Origin: Planctomycetota bacterium
GTDB lineage: Bacteria > Planctomycetota > Phycisphaerae > Phycisphaerales > UBA1924
Assembly: GCA_013285505.1 (NCBI GenBank)
Contig: CP053450.1
Location: 3,580,796-3,644,795 of the forward strand
Direction of reading: 5' to 3'
Length of the DNA stretch: 64,000 nucleotides
The position numbers and the translations under genes are program-made. Shown one piece after another: positions 46,382 to 54,983 of the stretch (position 1 is the stretch's first letter; the number at the start of each line of letters is the position of its first letter). The notes beneath the pieces are model-generated. The model was not told the DNA's origin. It did no database searches and was given only the letters and a program-made list of their open reading frames with translations.

Positions 46382-47183
46382 ATGCAACTCCGGCCACTCG
46401 GCAATTCCGGTCTCGATGTCTCGGCCCTCAGTCTCGGCACCGTCAAGCTCGGCCGCACCGAGGGGATGAAGTATCCCGCGCCCTACGACCTGCCCAGCGA
46501 CGAAACCGCGCGCGCGCTCCTGACACTCGCGGCTGATCTCGGGATCAACCTCATCGACACCGCTCCCGCCTACGGCACCAGCGAGGCGAGACTGGGGGAG
46601 TTGCTGCCGGCCGTTGGCGACCGTTTCCTCCTCTCGACCAAGGTCGGCGAGGAGTTCGAGGACGGCGTCTCCCGGTTCGACTTCTCCCCGGAGTACACCC
46701 GCCGCAGCGTCGAACGGAGCCTCAAGCGACTCGGCCGCGACTCGCTCGACATGGTGCTCGTGCACTCCGACGGCAACGACCTCGACATCATCGAACGCCA
46801 TGGCACGGTCGAGGCCCTGCGATCGCTACAGCGGGCCGGTGTGGTCCGGGCCGTCGGCTTCTCGCCCAAGACCGTCGAGGGCGCGCGCGCAGCGGTGGCC
46901 TGCTGCGATGTCGTCATGCTCGCGCTCAACCCGCGCGACACCGAGATGCTGCCCGTGCTGCGGGAGGCCCACGCCGCGGGTGTGGGCGTCCTCGTCAAGA
47001 AGGGCCTGCTCTCGGGGCACCTGAGCCGCGGTCGCCGGCACCGAGCCCGCGGCGGACCCCATCGAGGCGTGCCTTGCCTACCTGCTCGGCGAGCCGGGGG
47101 TCTCGTCGGTGGTCGCGGGGACGATCAACCCCGATCACCTGCGGCATAACGTCGAGGCCGCGGAGCGGGTGCTCACCCGCTGA
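46382..47183 (+). CDS. Aldo/keto reductase (one frameshift)
   Basis: An NAD(P)H-dependent carbonyl reductase of the AKR family. Catalytic residues can be placed: Asp and Tyr in IDTAPAYGTSE, Lys in LSTKVGEE and His in LVHSDG. The frame changes near 47030 in a C/G-rich stretch: VLVKKGLLSGHL is followed by VAGTEPAADPIEACLAYLL and VVAGTINPDHLRHNVEAAE, ending at 47183. It is probably cytoplasmic and co-transcribed with the FAD enzyme. The substrate is unknown. Confidence 0.85.
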
Positions 47184-47269
47184 CCCCGGATCACCCGCAT
47201 GCCGCCGCCCGACCCGCTGCGCCGCTCCCCCGCTGGCGTGTATGCTCCCGACCCCGGGAGGTACCGCGT

Positions 47270-48319
47270 GTGAAGCACTCTTGCTGGCTCACTGTGTTCG
47301 TCGCCATGTTGGCCTGCCTGCTGTCCTCGACGACGCGGGCCCAGGACAACGAGACGCCGAACTTCGACATCCCCGCGATTCCCGAGCCGGCCGGCGACCT
47401 CCGCGTCATGGTCTGGAACGTGCAGCGCGGATCGAACGGATTCGCCCACGGGCCCGAAAAGACCCTCGCGTGGATCCGTGCCGCGAACCCCGACCTCGTG
47501 CTCATGCAGGAGAGCTACGACATCGACGGCGACCGTGCCCGGCTGGGCCCGTGGCTCGCAGCCGAGCTCGGGTGGGACCACCACCAGGGCGACAGCACAC
47601 ACCTGTGCATCCTCTCCCCGCTGGTGTTCGAGCAGACCTACTTCCACGAGGCGTGGCACGGCATCGGCGCTCGGCTCCGCGACGAACAGGGCCGCACGCT
47701 CGTGGCCTATTCGATCTGGATCGACTACAACGCCTACACGCCGTACGCGCTCCGCGACGATCCGGCGATCACCGACGGCGCCCTGCTGGCCAAAGAGACA
47801 GACGAGTCCGACCGCTACACCCAGACGCTCGCGCTGCTCGAGCACCTCCGCGGGGTCGGCCATCTCGGCGGACCGGACGCGCCCGGCGGCCCGTTCCCCC
47901 TGCTGGTCGGCGGCGATTGGAATTGCCCGTCCCACCTGGACTGGACCGGCGAGGCCGAACTGGTCTTCCGGTTCCGCCGCGACCTCCCGCTGCCGGTCAG
48001 CACCGCGATGCAGCGCGCAGGCTTCACCGACACCTTCCGCGAGGTCCATCCCTCACCGCTCGCCGCGCCGGGCATCACGTGGTCGCCGCTCTTTAGGGGC
48101 ACGCGCGACGAGCCCGGCACCGCCGACCGGATCGATCGGCTCTACGCGCTGCCCGCGGCACCGGCCGCAACACCCGAGGGCGAGGCCGCCACCACCCGTC
48201 TCCGGGCGATCGGCGCGATGACACTCCCGGCGGTCTACGAGAGCGAGGACGTCGAGCAGGTTGATCGGCTCTTCCCGAGCGATCACGCGGCACTGATCGT
48301 CGATCTGGTCTGGGAGTGA
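47270..48319 (+). CDS. Secreted endonuclease/exonuclease/phosphatase-family protein
   Basis: Signal peptide (WLTVFVAMLACLLSSTTRAQ), then the EEP fold: VMVWNVQRG, DLVLMQESYDIDG with the metal-binding Glu, LVGGDWNCP with the catalytic Asp and Asn, and FPSDHAALIVDL with the catalytic His. The family cleaves phosphodiesters in DNA, RNA, phosphoinositides or phospholipids. The secreted location favours an extracellular nuclease or lipid phosphatase. It is 349 residues. GGGAGG lies 7 bases before the GTG start. TATGCT (47241-47246) is a probable -10 with a leader of about 17 bases. Confidence 0.85.
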   Translation: MKHSCWLTVFVAMLACLLSSTTRAQDNETPNFDIPAIPEPAGDLRVMVWNVQRGSNGFAHGPEKTLAWIRAANPDLVLMQESYDIDGDRARLGPWLAAELGWDHHQGDSTHLCILSPLVFEQTYFHEAWHGIGARLRDEQGRTLVAYSIWIDYNAYTPYALRDDPAITDGALLAKETDESDRYTQTLALLEHLRGVGHLGGPDAPGGPFPLLVGGDWNCPSHLDWTGEAELVFRFRRDLPLPVSTAMQRAGFTDTFREVHPSPLAAPGITWSPLFRGTRDEPGTADRIDRLYALPAAPAATPEGEAATTRLRAIGAMTLPAVYESEDVEQVDRLFPSDHAALIVDLVWE

Positions 48320-48381
48320 ACCGAAAGGCCGCCCGAGGCGCACCGCGCGGTGGTGCCGCCGCAGCACTCCGGCGCGACCTC

Positions 48382-48387
48382 TACACT
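48382..48387 (+). promoter_or_regulatory. -10 element of nfo (leaderless type)
   Basis: TACACT ends 6 bases before the ATG at 48394. Confidence 0.45.
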
Positions 48388-48393
48388 GCCCGC

Positions 48394-49323
48394 ATGTTCG
48401 GATCCCACCTCTCCATCGCCGACGGCATGGCCGCCGCGGCCCGCAAGGCCGACGAACTCGGCTTCGACTGCGTGCAGATTTTCACCAAGAATCAGCGTCA
48501 GTGGAAGGTCAAGCCGCTCGACGAGCAGGCCGCGGACGACTGGATCAGCGCGATCGATGAGCTGGGCTGGGCCGGCCGCACGGTCAGCCACGCCTCCTAT
48601 CTGATCAATCTTGCGAGCCCGGACGATGAGCTCTGGCACAAGTCGATCGACCTGATGACCGAAGAGATCAATCGGTGCGAGCGGATGCAGATCCCGTTCC
48701 TTGTCCACCACCCCGGTGCCTACACGACCAGCACCGCCGAGGAGGGCCTCGAACGGATCGCGTCGGCCTACCGCCATCTGCTTCGCCGCACAGCCGGGCA
48801 CGCGACGGTGCTGTGCCTGGAGGACACCGTCGGATCGGGCTCGAATATGGGCCGCACGTTTGAGGAGCTGGCCGCCTTGCGGAGCCTGATCATCGACAAG
48901 ACCGGGGCCGGCCACCGCGTGGGCTTCTGTTTTGACACCTGCCACGCCCACGCCGGCGGGTACGACATGGCCAGCCGCGAGTCGGCCGAGGGCGTGCTGG
49001 CCGAGTTCGACCGGCTCTGCGGCCTCGAGCACCTGCGGGTGGTTCATCTCAACGACTCGATCGGCGAACTGGGCAGCCGCCGCGACCGCCACGCCCACAT
49101 CGGCGAGGGCACCATCGGCGGCGGGACGACCTCCAGGAGCCTGCTGGCGAGCGGATTCGCGGCCGTGGTGAACCATAAGGCCCTGAAAAACGTACCGAAG
49201 ATCCTCGAAACGCCGAAGGAACCGACGGAGGCGGGCACGCCGATGGACGTGATCAATCTGCGCCGCCTCCGGCGTCTGCAAAGCTCTCCACCCAAGCGCA
49301 CTGCCGCGGGAACCGCACGATGA
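48394..49323 (+). CDS. nfo: Deoxyribonuclease IV (AP endonuclease)
   Basis: Endonuclease IV cuts DNA 5' of abasic sites in base excision repair. The zinc ligands are in FGSHLSIADG, FLVHHPGAY, LCLEDTVGSG, CFDTCHAHAGGYD, VVHLNDSIGELGSRRDRH, IGEGTIGG and LETPKE. It is 309 residues, a little longer than the E. coli enzyme because of a basic C-terminal tail. The start at 48394 is set by the TACACT hexamer and the usual MFGSHLS start. It overlaps the TPR gene by ATGA. Confidence 0.94.
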   Translation: MFGSHLSIADGMAAAARKADELGFDCVQIFTKNQRQWKVKPLDEQAADDWISAIDELGWAGRTVSHASYLINLASPDDELWHKSIDLMTEEINRCERMQIPFLVHHPGAYTTSTAEEGLERIASAYRHLLRRTAGHATVLCLEDTVGSGSNMGRTFEELAALRSLIIDKTGAGHRVGFCFDTCHAHAGGYDMASRESAEGVLAEFDRLCGLEHLRVVHLNDSIGELGSRRDRHAHIGEGTIGGGTTSRSLLASGFAAVVNHKALKNVPKILETPKEPTEAGTPMDVINLRRLRRLQSSPPKRTAAGTAR

Positions 49324-50327
49324 CGACCAAAGACCTCCTCGTTGCTCTCTCACTCACCGCGCTCACAGCCGCCCCGCTCGGCCTTGTCGGCTGCAAGGGC
49401 AGCGGCCGCTCCGGCGAATCGAGCTTCCGCTCGTCGACCCGCGCCGACACCCGGGCGACCGAGGCCGCGGAACTCGCCGCGAGGCTCAAGAACGAGGGGC
49501 TGGTCGATCAGGCGCTCCGCGAGTTCGAGCGGGCCATCGAGATCAACCCGACGATGACCACCGCCTACATGGGTGCCGGTGACATCTACCGTGAGCGCGG
49601 CGACTTTGAGGGTGCCGAGCGGCACTACGGCGACGCCGCCCGAGTCTCCCCCAATGAGTTCGACCCGAACTACTGGCACGGCCACGCGCTGCAGATGCTC
49701 AACCGCATCACCGAGGCCGTGCGTGCCTACCTGCGGGCCCTGGCGATCCGCCCCGACGATTTCAACGCCAACCTCAACCTCGCGACCGCGTATCTGCAGC
49801 TCGGCGAGGACGCCCAGGCCGTGATCTACGCCGAGCGTGCGGTGCGGATCAACGCGAGCGACGGCCCGGCCCGGGTCAACCTCGGGGCCGCGTACGCCAA
49901 CGCCGGCCGGCACGGGGAGGCGATCGAGCAGTACGAGGCCGCGGCCGAGCTCATGCCGCTGACCCCGGAACTGCTGCTCAATCTCGCCGAGAGTCTGGGC
50001 AAGGTGGGTCGGCATCAGGAAATGGCCGGCACCATCCGCGAGGTGCTGCGGCAGTCTCCCTCGGCCATGGCGCAGGAACGCCTGGGCTCGGCTCTCTTCC
50101 GCATGCGCGAGTACGACAACGCCATCGAGGCCTTCCGCGGCGCGACACGGATGGACCCCAACCACTACCCCGCCTGGAACGGCATCGGCGTCTGCCTGCT
50201 CAACCGCTACGTCTGGTCGGACAAGTCAGACCTGGTCGCGCTCGACGAGGCCCGCAACGCGCTGCGGCGGAGCCTGCAGATCGAACGCAACCAGCCGCGG
50301 ATCGCCGAGCTTCTCACCCGCTACTGA
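49320..50327 (+). CDS. TPR-repeat lipoprotein
   Basis: A lipobox (PLGLVGC) near residue 24 predicts a lipoprotein. About seven TPR units follow, for example LVDQALREFERAIEINPTM, DFEGAERHYGDAARVSPNE and YDNAIEAFRGATRMDPNHY. TPR arrays bind other proteins. It is 335 residues. The ATG overlaps the nfo stop, so expression is coupled with a DNA repair gene, though a functional link is not obvious. Confidence 0.85.
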   Translation: MTTKDLLVALSLTALTAAPLGLVGCKGSGRSGESSFRSSTRADTRATEAAELAARLKNEGLVDQALREFERAIEINPTMTTAYMGAGDIYRERGDFEGAERHYGDAARVSPNEFDPNYWHGHALQMLNRITEAVRAYLRALAIRPDDFNANLNLATAYLQLGEDAQAVIYAERAVRINASDGPARVNLGAAYANAGRHGEAIEQYEAAAELMPLTPELLLNLAESLGKVGRHQEMAGTIREVLRQSPSAMAQERLGSALFRMREYDNAIEAFRGATRMDPNHYPAWNGIGVCLLNRYVWSDKSDLVALDEARNALRRSLQIERNQPRIAELLTRY

Positions 50328-50363
50328 TTTCTGGCCATTCGCGGGCTGATTGCCAAGAGGGGC

Positions 50364-50393
50364 TTGACCGGGATCCCCTCGATCGATTACGCT
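50364..50393 (+). promoter_or_regulatory. Promoter of queF (leaderless type)
   Basis: TTGACC (50364-50369), an 18-base spacer, and TACGCT (50388-50393), which ends 5 bases before the ATG. This is the clearest -35/-10 pair among the leaderless-type promoters. Confidence 0.6.
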
Positions 50394-50398
50394 GCGAC

Positions 50399-50784
50399 AT
50401 GCCCGATGTGTCGCTCTTAGAAGTTTTCCCTTCACCGGGCGATGCGCCCTACGTCATCGAGCACATCAACGAGGAATTCACCTCGGTGTGTCCGAAGACC
50501 GGTCACCCGGACTTCGGCGAGATCACCCTGCGCTACCAGCCCGCGCCGGCCTCCTCCGGGGGCACCTGCATCGAGCTCAAGAGCCTCAAGCTCTACGCCC
50601 AGAGCTTCCGCAACGAGGGCATCTTCTACGAGGCGGTCACCAACCGCATCCGCGATGATCTGGTCACGCTGCTGAACCCCGATTGGCTCCAGATCGTGAC
50701 CAACTGGCGCGGCCGCGGCGGCATCCGTTCGATCATCCGCGCGCCGATTTCGGCAGCGTGCCCTCCCACTTCCGGGGGCGTTGA
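50399..50784 (+). CDS. queF: NADPH-dependent 7-cyano-7-deazaguanine reductase (probable frameshift)
   Basis: QueF reduces preQ0 to preQ1 in queuosine biosynthesis. FTSVCPKTGHPDFG holds the catalytic Cys and Asp, CIELKSLKLYAQSFRNEG is the core QueF motif, and WRGRGGI is the C-terminal signature. It is close to the short (unimodular) type. Read as written, the frame would run on to 51172 through the next gene. A shift near 50742 gives DFGSVPSHFRGR and a stop at 50784, which is the usual length. No other queuosine gene is adjacent. Confidence 0.88.
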
Positions 50785-50904
50785 GCCGCCCCGCGGGCCC
50801 GGCACGGCCCACGACCATCACCGAGGTCTTTCGGCCACCGCCGCCGCCGGCATCGGTTTTCTCATCCCCCTACCATCTGCCTCCACCAGAACGAAAGGCT
50901 CCGC

Positions 50905-51909
50905 ATGTCCACCATGTTCAAGTCCGACCGCCGCTACGTCCGCGACTTCGGCCCCAACGAGAGGCTCGAGGGCATCTTCACCATCAAGAACGCCCAGCTC
51001 GGCAAAACGCGGCAGGACAAGACCTACCTCCGCTGCCTCATCGCCGACAAGACCGGCGAGCTGCCCGGGCGCATGTGGTCGATCGACGAGACGACCTTCC
51101 ACAAGCTGCCCACCGAGGGCTTCGTGTGGCTCGAGGGCGAGACCCAGCCCTACCAGGGCGAGCTGCAGCTGATCATCCACTCGATCGAACGCACCGAGCC
51201 CTCGCCCGAGCAGATGCGCGAGCTGCTCCCCTCCACCACCCACGACATCGACGCGATGTTCGCGGAGGTCACCGGCGTGCTCGGCACGCTCAAGCACCCC
51301 GCCATGCAGGCCCTCGCCGAAACCTACCTCGAAGACGACGCGCTGATGGACGCCTTCCGCGCCGCCCCTGCCGCCAAGAGCATGCACCACGCCTACCTCG
51401 GCGGCCTGCTCGAGCACACGCTCAACCTGCTCAAGCTCGCCGACGCCGTCTGCCCGCTCTACCCGCGCGTCAACCGCGACATCGTCATCCTCGGCCTGTT
51501 CCTGCATGACCTCGGCAAGACCCGCGAGCTCTTCTACGACCGCGCGTTCGGCTACACCGACCGGGGCGAGCTGATCGGCCACATCGTCGAGGGCGCGATC
51601 ATGCTGCACGACAAGGCCCAGCAGACCATGGCGCTCAAGGGTGTCCGCCTGCCCGCCGGTGCGCTCACCGTGCTGCAGCACATCATCCTCTCACACCACG
51701 GCATCCCCGAATACGGCGCCGCCAAGATCCCCATGACGCCGGAGGCCATCCTCGTCTCCATGCTCGACAACGTGGACGCGAAGCTCGCCATCGCGCTCGA
51801 CGCGGCACGCCCGGAGGAAGAACGCGCCTACGACCTCCGCGGCAACTTCACCGAACGGCTCTGGGCCCTCGACTGCAAGCTCTACCGCCCCGACCCCCTC
51901 GCCGACTGA
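50905..51909 (+). CDS. YhaM-like 3'-5' exoribonuclease (OB-fold plus HD domain)
   Basis: The N-terminal 90 residues are an OB-fold (ERLEGIFTIKNAQLGKTRQ, YLRCLIADKTGELPGRMW). The HD phosphohydrolase domain follows: HHAYLGGLLEHTLNLLKLAD, LFLHDLGKTREL and ILSHHGIPEYG contain its metal-binding His and Asp residues. This order is that of Bacillus YhaM, a 3'-5' exoribonuclease that trims RNA. It is 334 residues. TACCAT (50871-50876) is a likely -10 with a leader of about 20 bases; GAAAGG precedes the ATG. Confidence 0.87.
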   Translation: MSTMFKSDRRYVRDFGPNERLEGIFTIKNAQLGKTRQDKTYLRCLIADKTGELPGRMWSIDETTFHKLPTEGFVWLEGETQPYQGELQLIIHSIERTEPSPEQMRELLPSTTHDIDAMFAEVTGVLGTLKHPAMQALAETYLEDDALMDAFRAAPAAKSMHHAYLGGLLEHTLNLLKLADAVCPLYPRVNRDIVILGLFLHDLGKTRELFYDRAFGYTDRGELIGHIVEGAIMLHDKAQQTMALKGVRLPAGALTVLQHIILSHHGIPEYGAAKIPMTPEAILVSMLDNVDAKLAIALDAARPEEERAYDLRGNFTERLWALDCKLYRPDPLAD

Positions 51910-51983
51910 CAAGCACCCACCCGCGATCGTCGCCGCACGGGCGGCCCGAGCCGTACAATCTCAGGCAGAACGCGGAGCGTGCC

Positions 51984-52691
51984 ATGTCCGAGGAAGTCTC
52001 CATCCAGGTCAACTTCACACGAGCGATGCCGCTCTTCCCCCTCGACACCGCGGTGCTGCTGCCGCAACAGATCCTCCCGCTCCACATCTTCGAGGAACGC
52101 TACCGCCAGATGATCAACCGCGCCCTCGACGGCGCGGGGCAGATCGCTATGGGCGTCTTCCGCGGGCAGCGCTGGAAACAGGAATACCACGCCCGGCCGC
52201 CGGTGCGGCCGGCGGTCTGCGTGGGGCAGATCGTGCAGCACGAGCAGGTCGAGGACGGCCGCTACAACATCCTGCTGCAGGGCATCTGCCGCGCGAAGAT
52301 CGTCGAGGAGGCCGAGCCCTCCGAGGGACAGCTCTACCGCCACGTGATGCTCCAGCCGATCGGCGTGGGCGAGGTGGACGAGGACGAACTCGAAGACCTG
52401 CGCGACTGGCTGGACGAGGCCCTCAGCGAGAGCCCGCTCACACAGATGACGCGGGCCGAGGAGATCCTCGGCTACGTCCGCAAGCCGGAGATCCCGACCT
52501 CGGCCCTGCTCGAACTGGTGTCGTTCTCGATGACGCCCAACGGCGAGCTGCGCTACCGGTTGCTGGCAGAGGGTGACGCGGGCCGACGCGCCCGGCTGGT
52601 CCGCGACGAGCTCGAGCACGTGCAGGGGCTCATCCGCCAGGCCCGGGCCCAGCACCCCGAAGAGTGGCCCAAAGGCTGCAGCTGGAACTGA
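51984..52691 (+). CDS. LON peptidase substrate-binding (LON-N) domain protein
   Basis: A 235-residue protein with only the N-terminal domain of Lon protease: AMPLFPLDTAVLLPQQILPLHIFEERYR is the usual opening (shown here only in part as PLFPLDTAVLLPQQILPLHI). It has QIVQHEQVEDGRYNILLQG in the middle and a helical C-terminus (LVRDELEHVQGLIRQA). No ATPase or protease domain is present. Stand-alone LON-N proteins are common and of unknown role. TACAAT (51954-51959) is a probable -10 with a leader carrying a purine-rich site. Confidence 0.85.
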   Translation: MSEEVSIQVNFTRAMPLFPLDTAVLLPQQILPLHIFEERYRQMINRALDGAGQIAMGVFRGQRWKQEYHARPPVRPAVCVGQIVQHEQVEDGRYNILLQGICRAKIVEEAEPSEGQLYRHVMLQPIGVGEVDEDELEDLRDWLDEALSESPLTQMTRAEEILGYVRKPEIPTSALLELVSFSMTPNGELRYRLLAEGDAGRRARLVRDELEHVQGLIRQARAQHPEEWPKGCSWN

Positions 52692-52763
52692 CCGCCGCGC
52701 CACTTACGAATCCCGGACCGTCGCCAACGACGAGCCCCGCGCGCAAGCTCGGGATTCTGCACA

Positions 52764-54079
52764 TCACGCGCTATCGCCCGTGCGCTCGATACTCGCGCCC
52801 AGCGGACGCAGCCGCTCTTCGAGACGCTCATACCCCCGATCGAGGTGATACACGCGGTTGACGATCGTGGTCCCCTCGGCCGCGAGCCCGGCCAGCACGA
52901 GCCCGGCGCTGGCCCGCAGATCGCTCGCCATCACCTGCGCCCCGGTCAGCTTCTTCACGCCGCTGACGACGACCGTCGGCCCGGCCCTGAAGAGGCTGGC
53001 CCCCATCCGCCCCAGCTCCGCCACGTGCAGGAACCGCTCGGGGAAGATCCGCTCGGTGATCACGCTGTTGCCCCTCGCCAGCGTCAGCATCGCCATGAAC
53101 TGCGCCTGCAGATCCGTCGGGAAGCCTGGGTGTGGCTGGGTCGTGACCTCGATCGGCCGCAGCCCCTCGTGGCTGGACACCCGGCAGGTCGCGTGCAGCG
53201 GGTCGTCGCCGGTCGTCTCGATCTCGACGCCGGCGTGCTCGAGCCGGTCGGCCGCCGCGAGCAGGGTGTCGATCGGGCAGTTCTCGATCGTCACGTCCCC
53301 CTCGGTCATCGCCGCGGCACACAGGAACGTCCCCGCCTCGATGCGGTCGGGGATCACCGCGTGCTCGGCCCCGCCCAGCTTCTCCACACCCCGCACGGTG
53401 ATCCGGGGCGAGCCGCCCCCGTAATCTCCGCCCCCATCTTGCCGAGCAGCCGGGCCAGATCCACGACCTCCGGCTCGCAGGCCGCCGACTCGATGACCGT
53501 CGTGCCCTCGGCAAGGGTCGCCGCACTCATCACGTTGGCCGTTCCCAGCACCGTCGAACCGAAGGGCCCGCCCAGAAAGACCGTCGCCCCCCGCAGACGC
53601 CCGCCGGCCGGTGCGCTGGCGACGATGTCACCGCCCTCCAGCGTGATCTGGGCGCCGAGCGCCCGCAGGCCCCGGAGGTGCAGGTCCACCGGCCGGTCAC
53701 CGATCGCGCACCCGCCCGGCATCGAGACGCGGGCCTTGCCCCTGCGGGCGAGCATCGGGCCAAGCGTGCAGATGCTGGCCCGCATCGTGCGGACGATGTC
53801 GTAGCGGGCGTGTGACTGGCTCTCGTCGGCCGAACGGAGCGTCACGGTGCCGCCGACCGCACCCTCGGGCGCGTCCGCCCCGTCCGTGCGGCCGCACCCG
53901 AGCTCGGCCAGCAGCCGGAGCATGTTGCGGATGTCCGCCAGGTCTGGCACGTCGCGGAGGGTCACCGGCTGGTCGGTCAGCAGCGCCGCCGCGAGCAGGG
54001 GCAGCGCCGCGTTCTTCGAGCCGTGGACCCGGATGGTGCCCGACAGCGGCCGGCCTCCCTGAATAATGAATCTGTCCAT
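52764..54079 (-). CDS. murA: UDP-N-acetylglucosamine 1-carboxyvinyltransferase (one frameshift)
   Basis: MurA makes the first committed step of peptidoglycan synthesis. RVHGSKNAALPLLAAALL is near the N-terminus, and SMPGGCAIGDRPVDLHLRG holds the active-site Cys that fosfomycin attacks, so the enzyme is of the sensitive Cys type. The C-terminal half has HPGFPTDLQAQFMAMLTLA, RIFPERFLHVAELGRMG and DLRASAGLVLAGLAAEG. The frame must change near 53420-53425: LLGKMGAEITG is in one frame, and GSPRITVRGVEKLGG is in the other. As MurA is essential, this break is very likely a sequence error. Its presence argues for a peptidoglycan cell wall. Confidence 0.92.
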
Positions 54080-54365
54080 GTCGCTCCCGGTCGCTCCCGC
54101 GCTCGTGTTGGCATCCCGTGACCTGCTGGTCTTTCGCACACGCCGCTGCGCGCGCAGAGGCCACCGCCGCCCGCGCTGGCGTGTGCTACGTCTTTCGACC
54201 GACCGGCCGCTTTCGCACCAACCACCGCCGCACACTCTCACCCGGCCACCGGGTGCATCCCTGGCGGCCCGCCCGTGGCACCCGCAGCCCCTTCCCGGCT
54301 GCCTGAAATCATGGGCAGAAAACCCCAAACAAAGACTGGATATCATCCCGTCGAACAAAATGCCC

Positions 54366-54394
54366 TTGCATCACAAGTGAGTATCCACTAGTTT
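54366..54394 (+). promoter_or_regulatory. Possible promoter of the glycine-zipper lipoprotein gene
   Basis: TTGCAT (54366-54371), a 17-base spacer and TAGTTT (54389-54394) in the only AT-rich patch of a 438-base gap (54080-54517) that holds no other visible gene. The leader would be about 117 bases. Confidence 0.35.
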
Positions 54395-54517
54395 TTAGCC
54401 GTTCGGTGCTCCGGACTGGGAACCAACCGGAGAATCCGAGCGTTGTACTCAGAGGAACCAACGGACCACAGCCGCCTCGGAATGGGAATCCCGAGCCGGC
54501 CGACAGGAGGATCAGCC

Positions 54518-54806
54518 ATGCAGCAACGCACTTCATCGAACTGGAACGCCCGCAGACTCGGCCTCGCCGTGCTCGCGGGAGGCTCGCTCGCTCTGGCGTC
54601 GGTCGCCGGCGGGTGCAACAACGCGGGTGAGGGTGCCCTCTCGGGTGCCACGCTCGGCGCGCTGGCCGGCATGGGTCTGGGCAGCCTGAGCGGCGATATG
54701 GGCAAGGGTGCCGCCGCGGGGCGCGATCATCGGCGGCGTGGGCGGCGCGGTGCTGGGCGACCAGAACAACCGCAACAACCGCAACTCCAGCAGCAACGAA
54801 TGGTGA
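54518..54806 (+). CDS. Glycine-zipper lipoprotein (one frameshift)
   Basis: AGGAGG lies 7 bases before the ATG. A signal sequence with lipobox (ASVAGGC) is followed by a glycine-zipper helix pair: GATLGALAGMGLGSLSGD and, after a shift at a GGGG run near 54717-54720, AIIGGVGGAVLGDQNN. The product ends NSSSNEW after an Asn-rich tail, at 54806. The zipper pattern suggests a small membrane-inserting envelope protein of about 95 residues, as in many Gram-negative stress lipoproteins. Removing one G restores the frame, a textbook homopolymer error. Confidence 0.8.
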
Positions 54807-54891
54807 TTTCTCCGGCACACCCCGGGGCAACCTCAGGGGCATGCCGACAACGCACGTGACTCCTTCTCTCTGACCCTTTCTACACATCCGG

Positions 54892-54921
54892 CAACCCGCG
54901 GCCGCACAGGGCCGCGGGTTG
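54892..54921 (+). terminator. Intrinsic terminator of the lipoprotein gene
   Basis: CAACCCGCGGCC-GCACAG-GGCCGCGGGTTG: perfect 12-bp stem followed by TCACTTTT. Confidence 0.85.
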
Positions 54922-54969
54922 TCACTTTTCAGCGGCTCCTCCTTCCGAGCGCGTCGCCCCTCTTTGCGC

Positions 54970-54975
54970 TATTGT
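54970..54975 (+). promoter_or_regulatory. -10 element of the DNA methyltransferase gene (leaderless type)
   Basis: TATTGT ends 8 bases before the ATG at 54984. Confidence 0.4.
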
Positions 54976-54983
54976 GAACGCCC

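Noticed and set aside
50785-51172. A long C-terminal extension of queF overlapping the YhaM-like gene
   Set aside because: The extension is low-complexity shadow sequence. A single shift near 50742 gives a normal QueF end at 50784.
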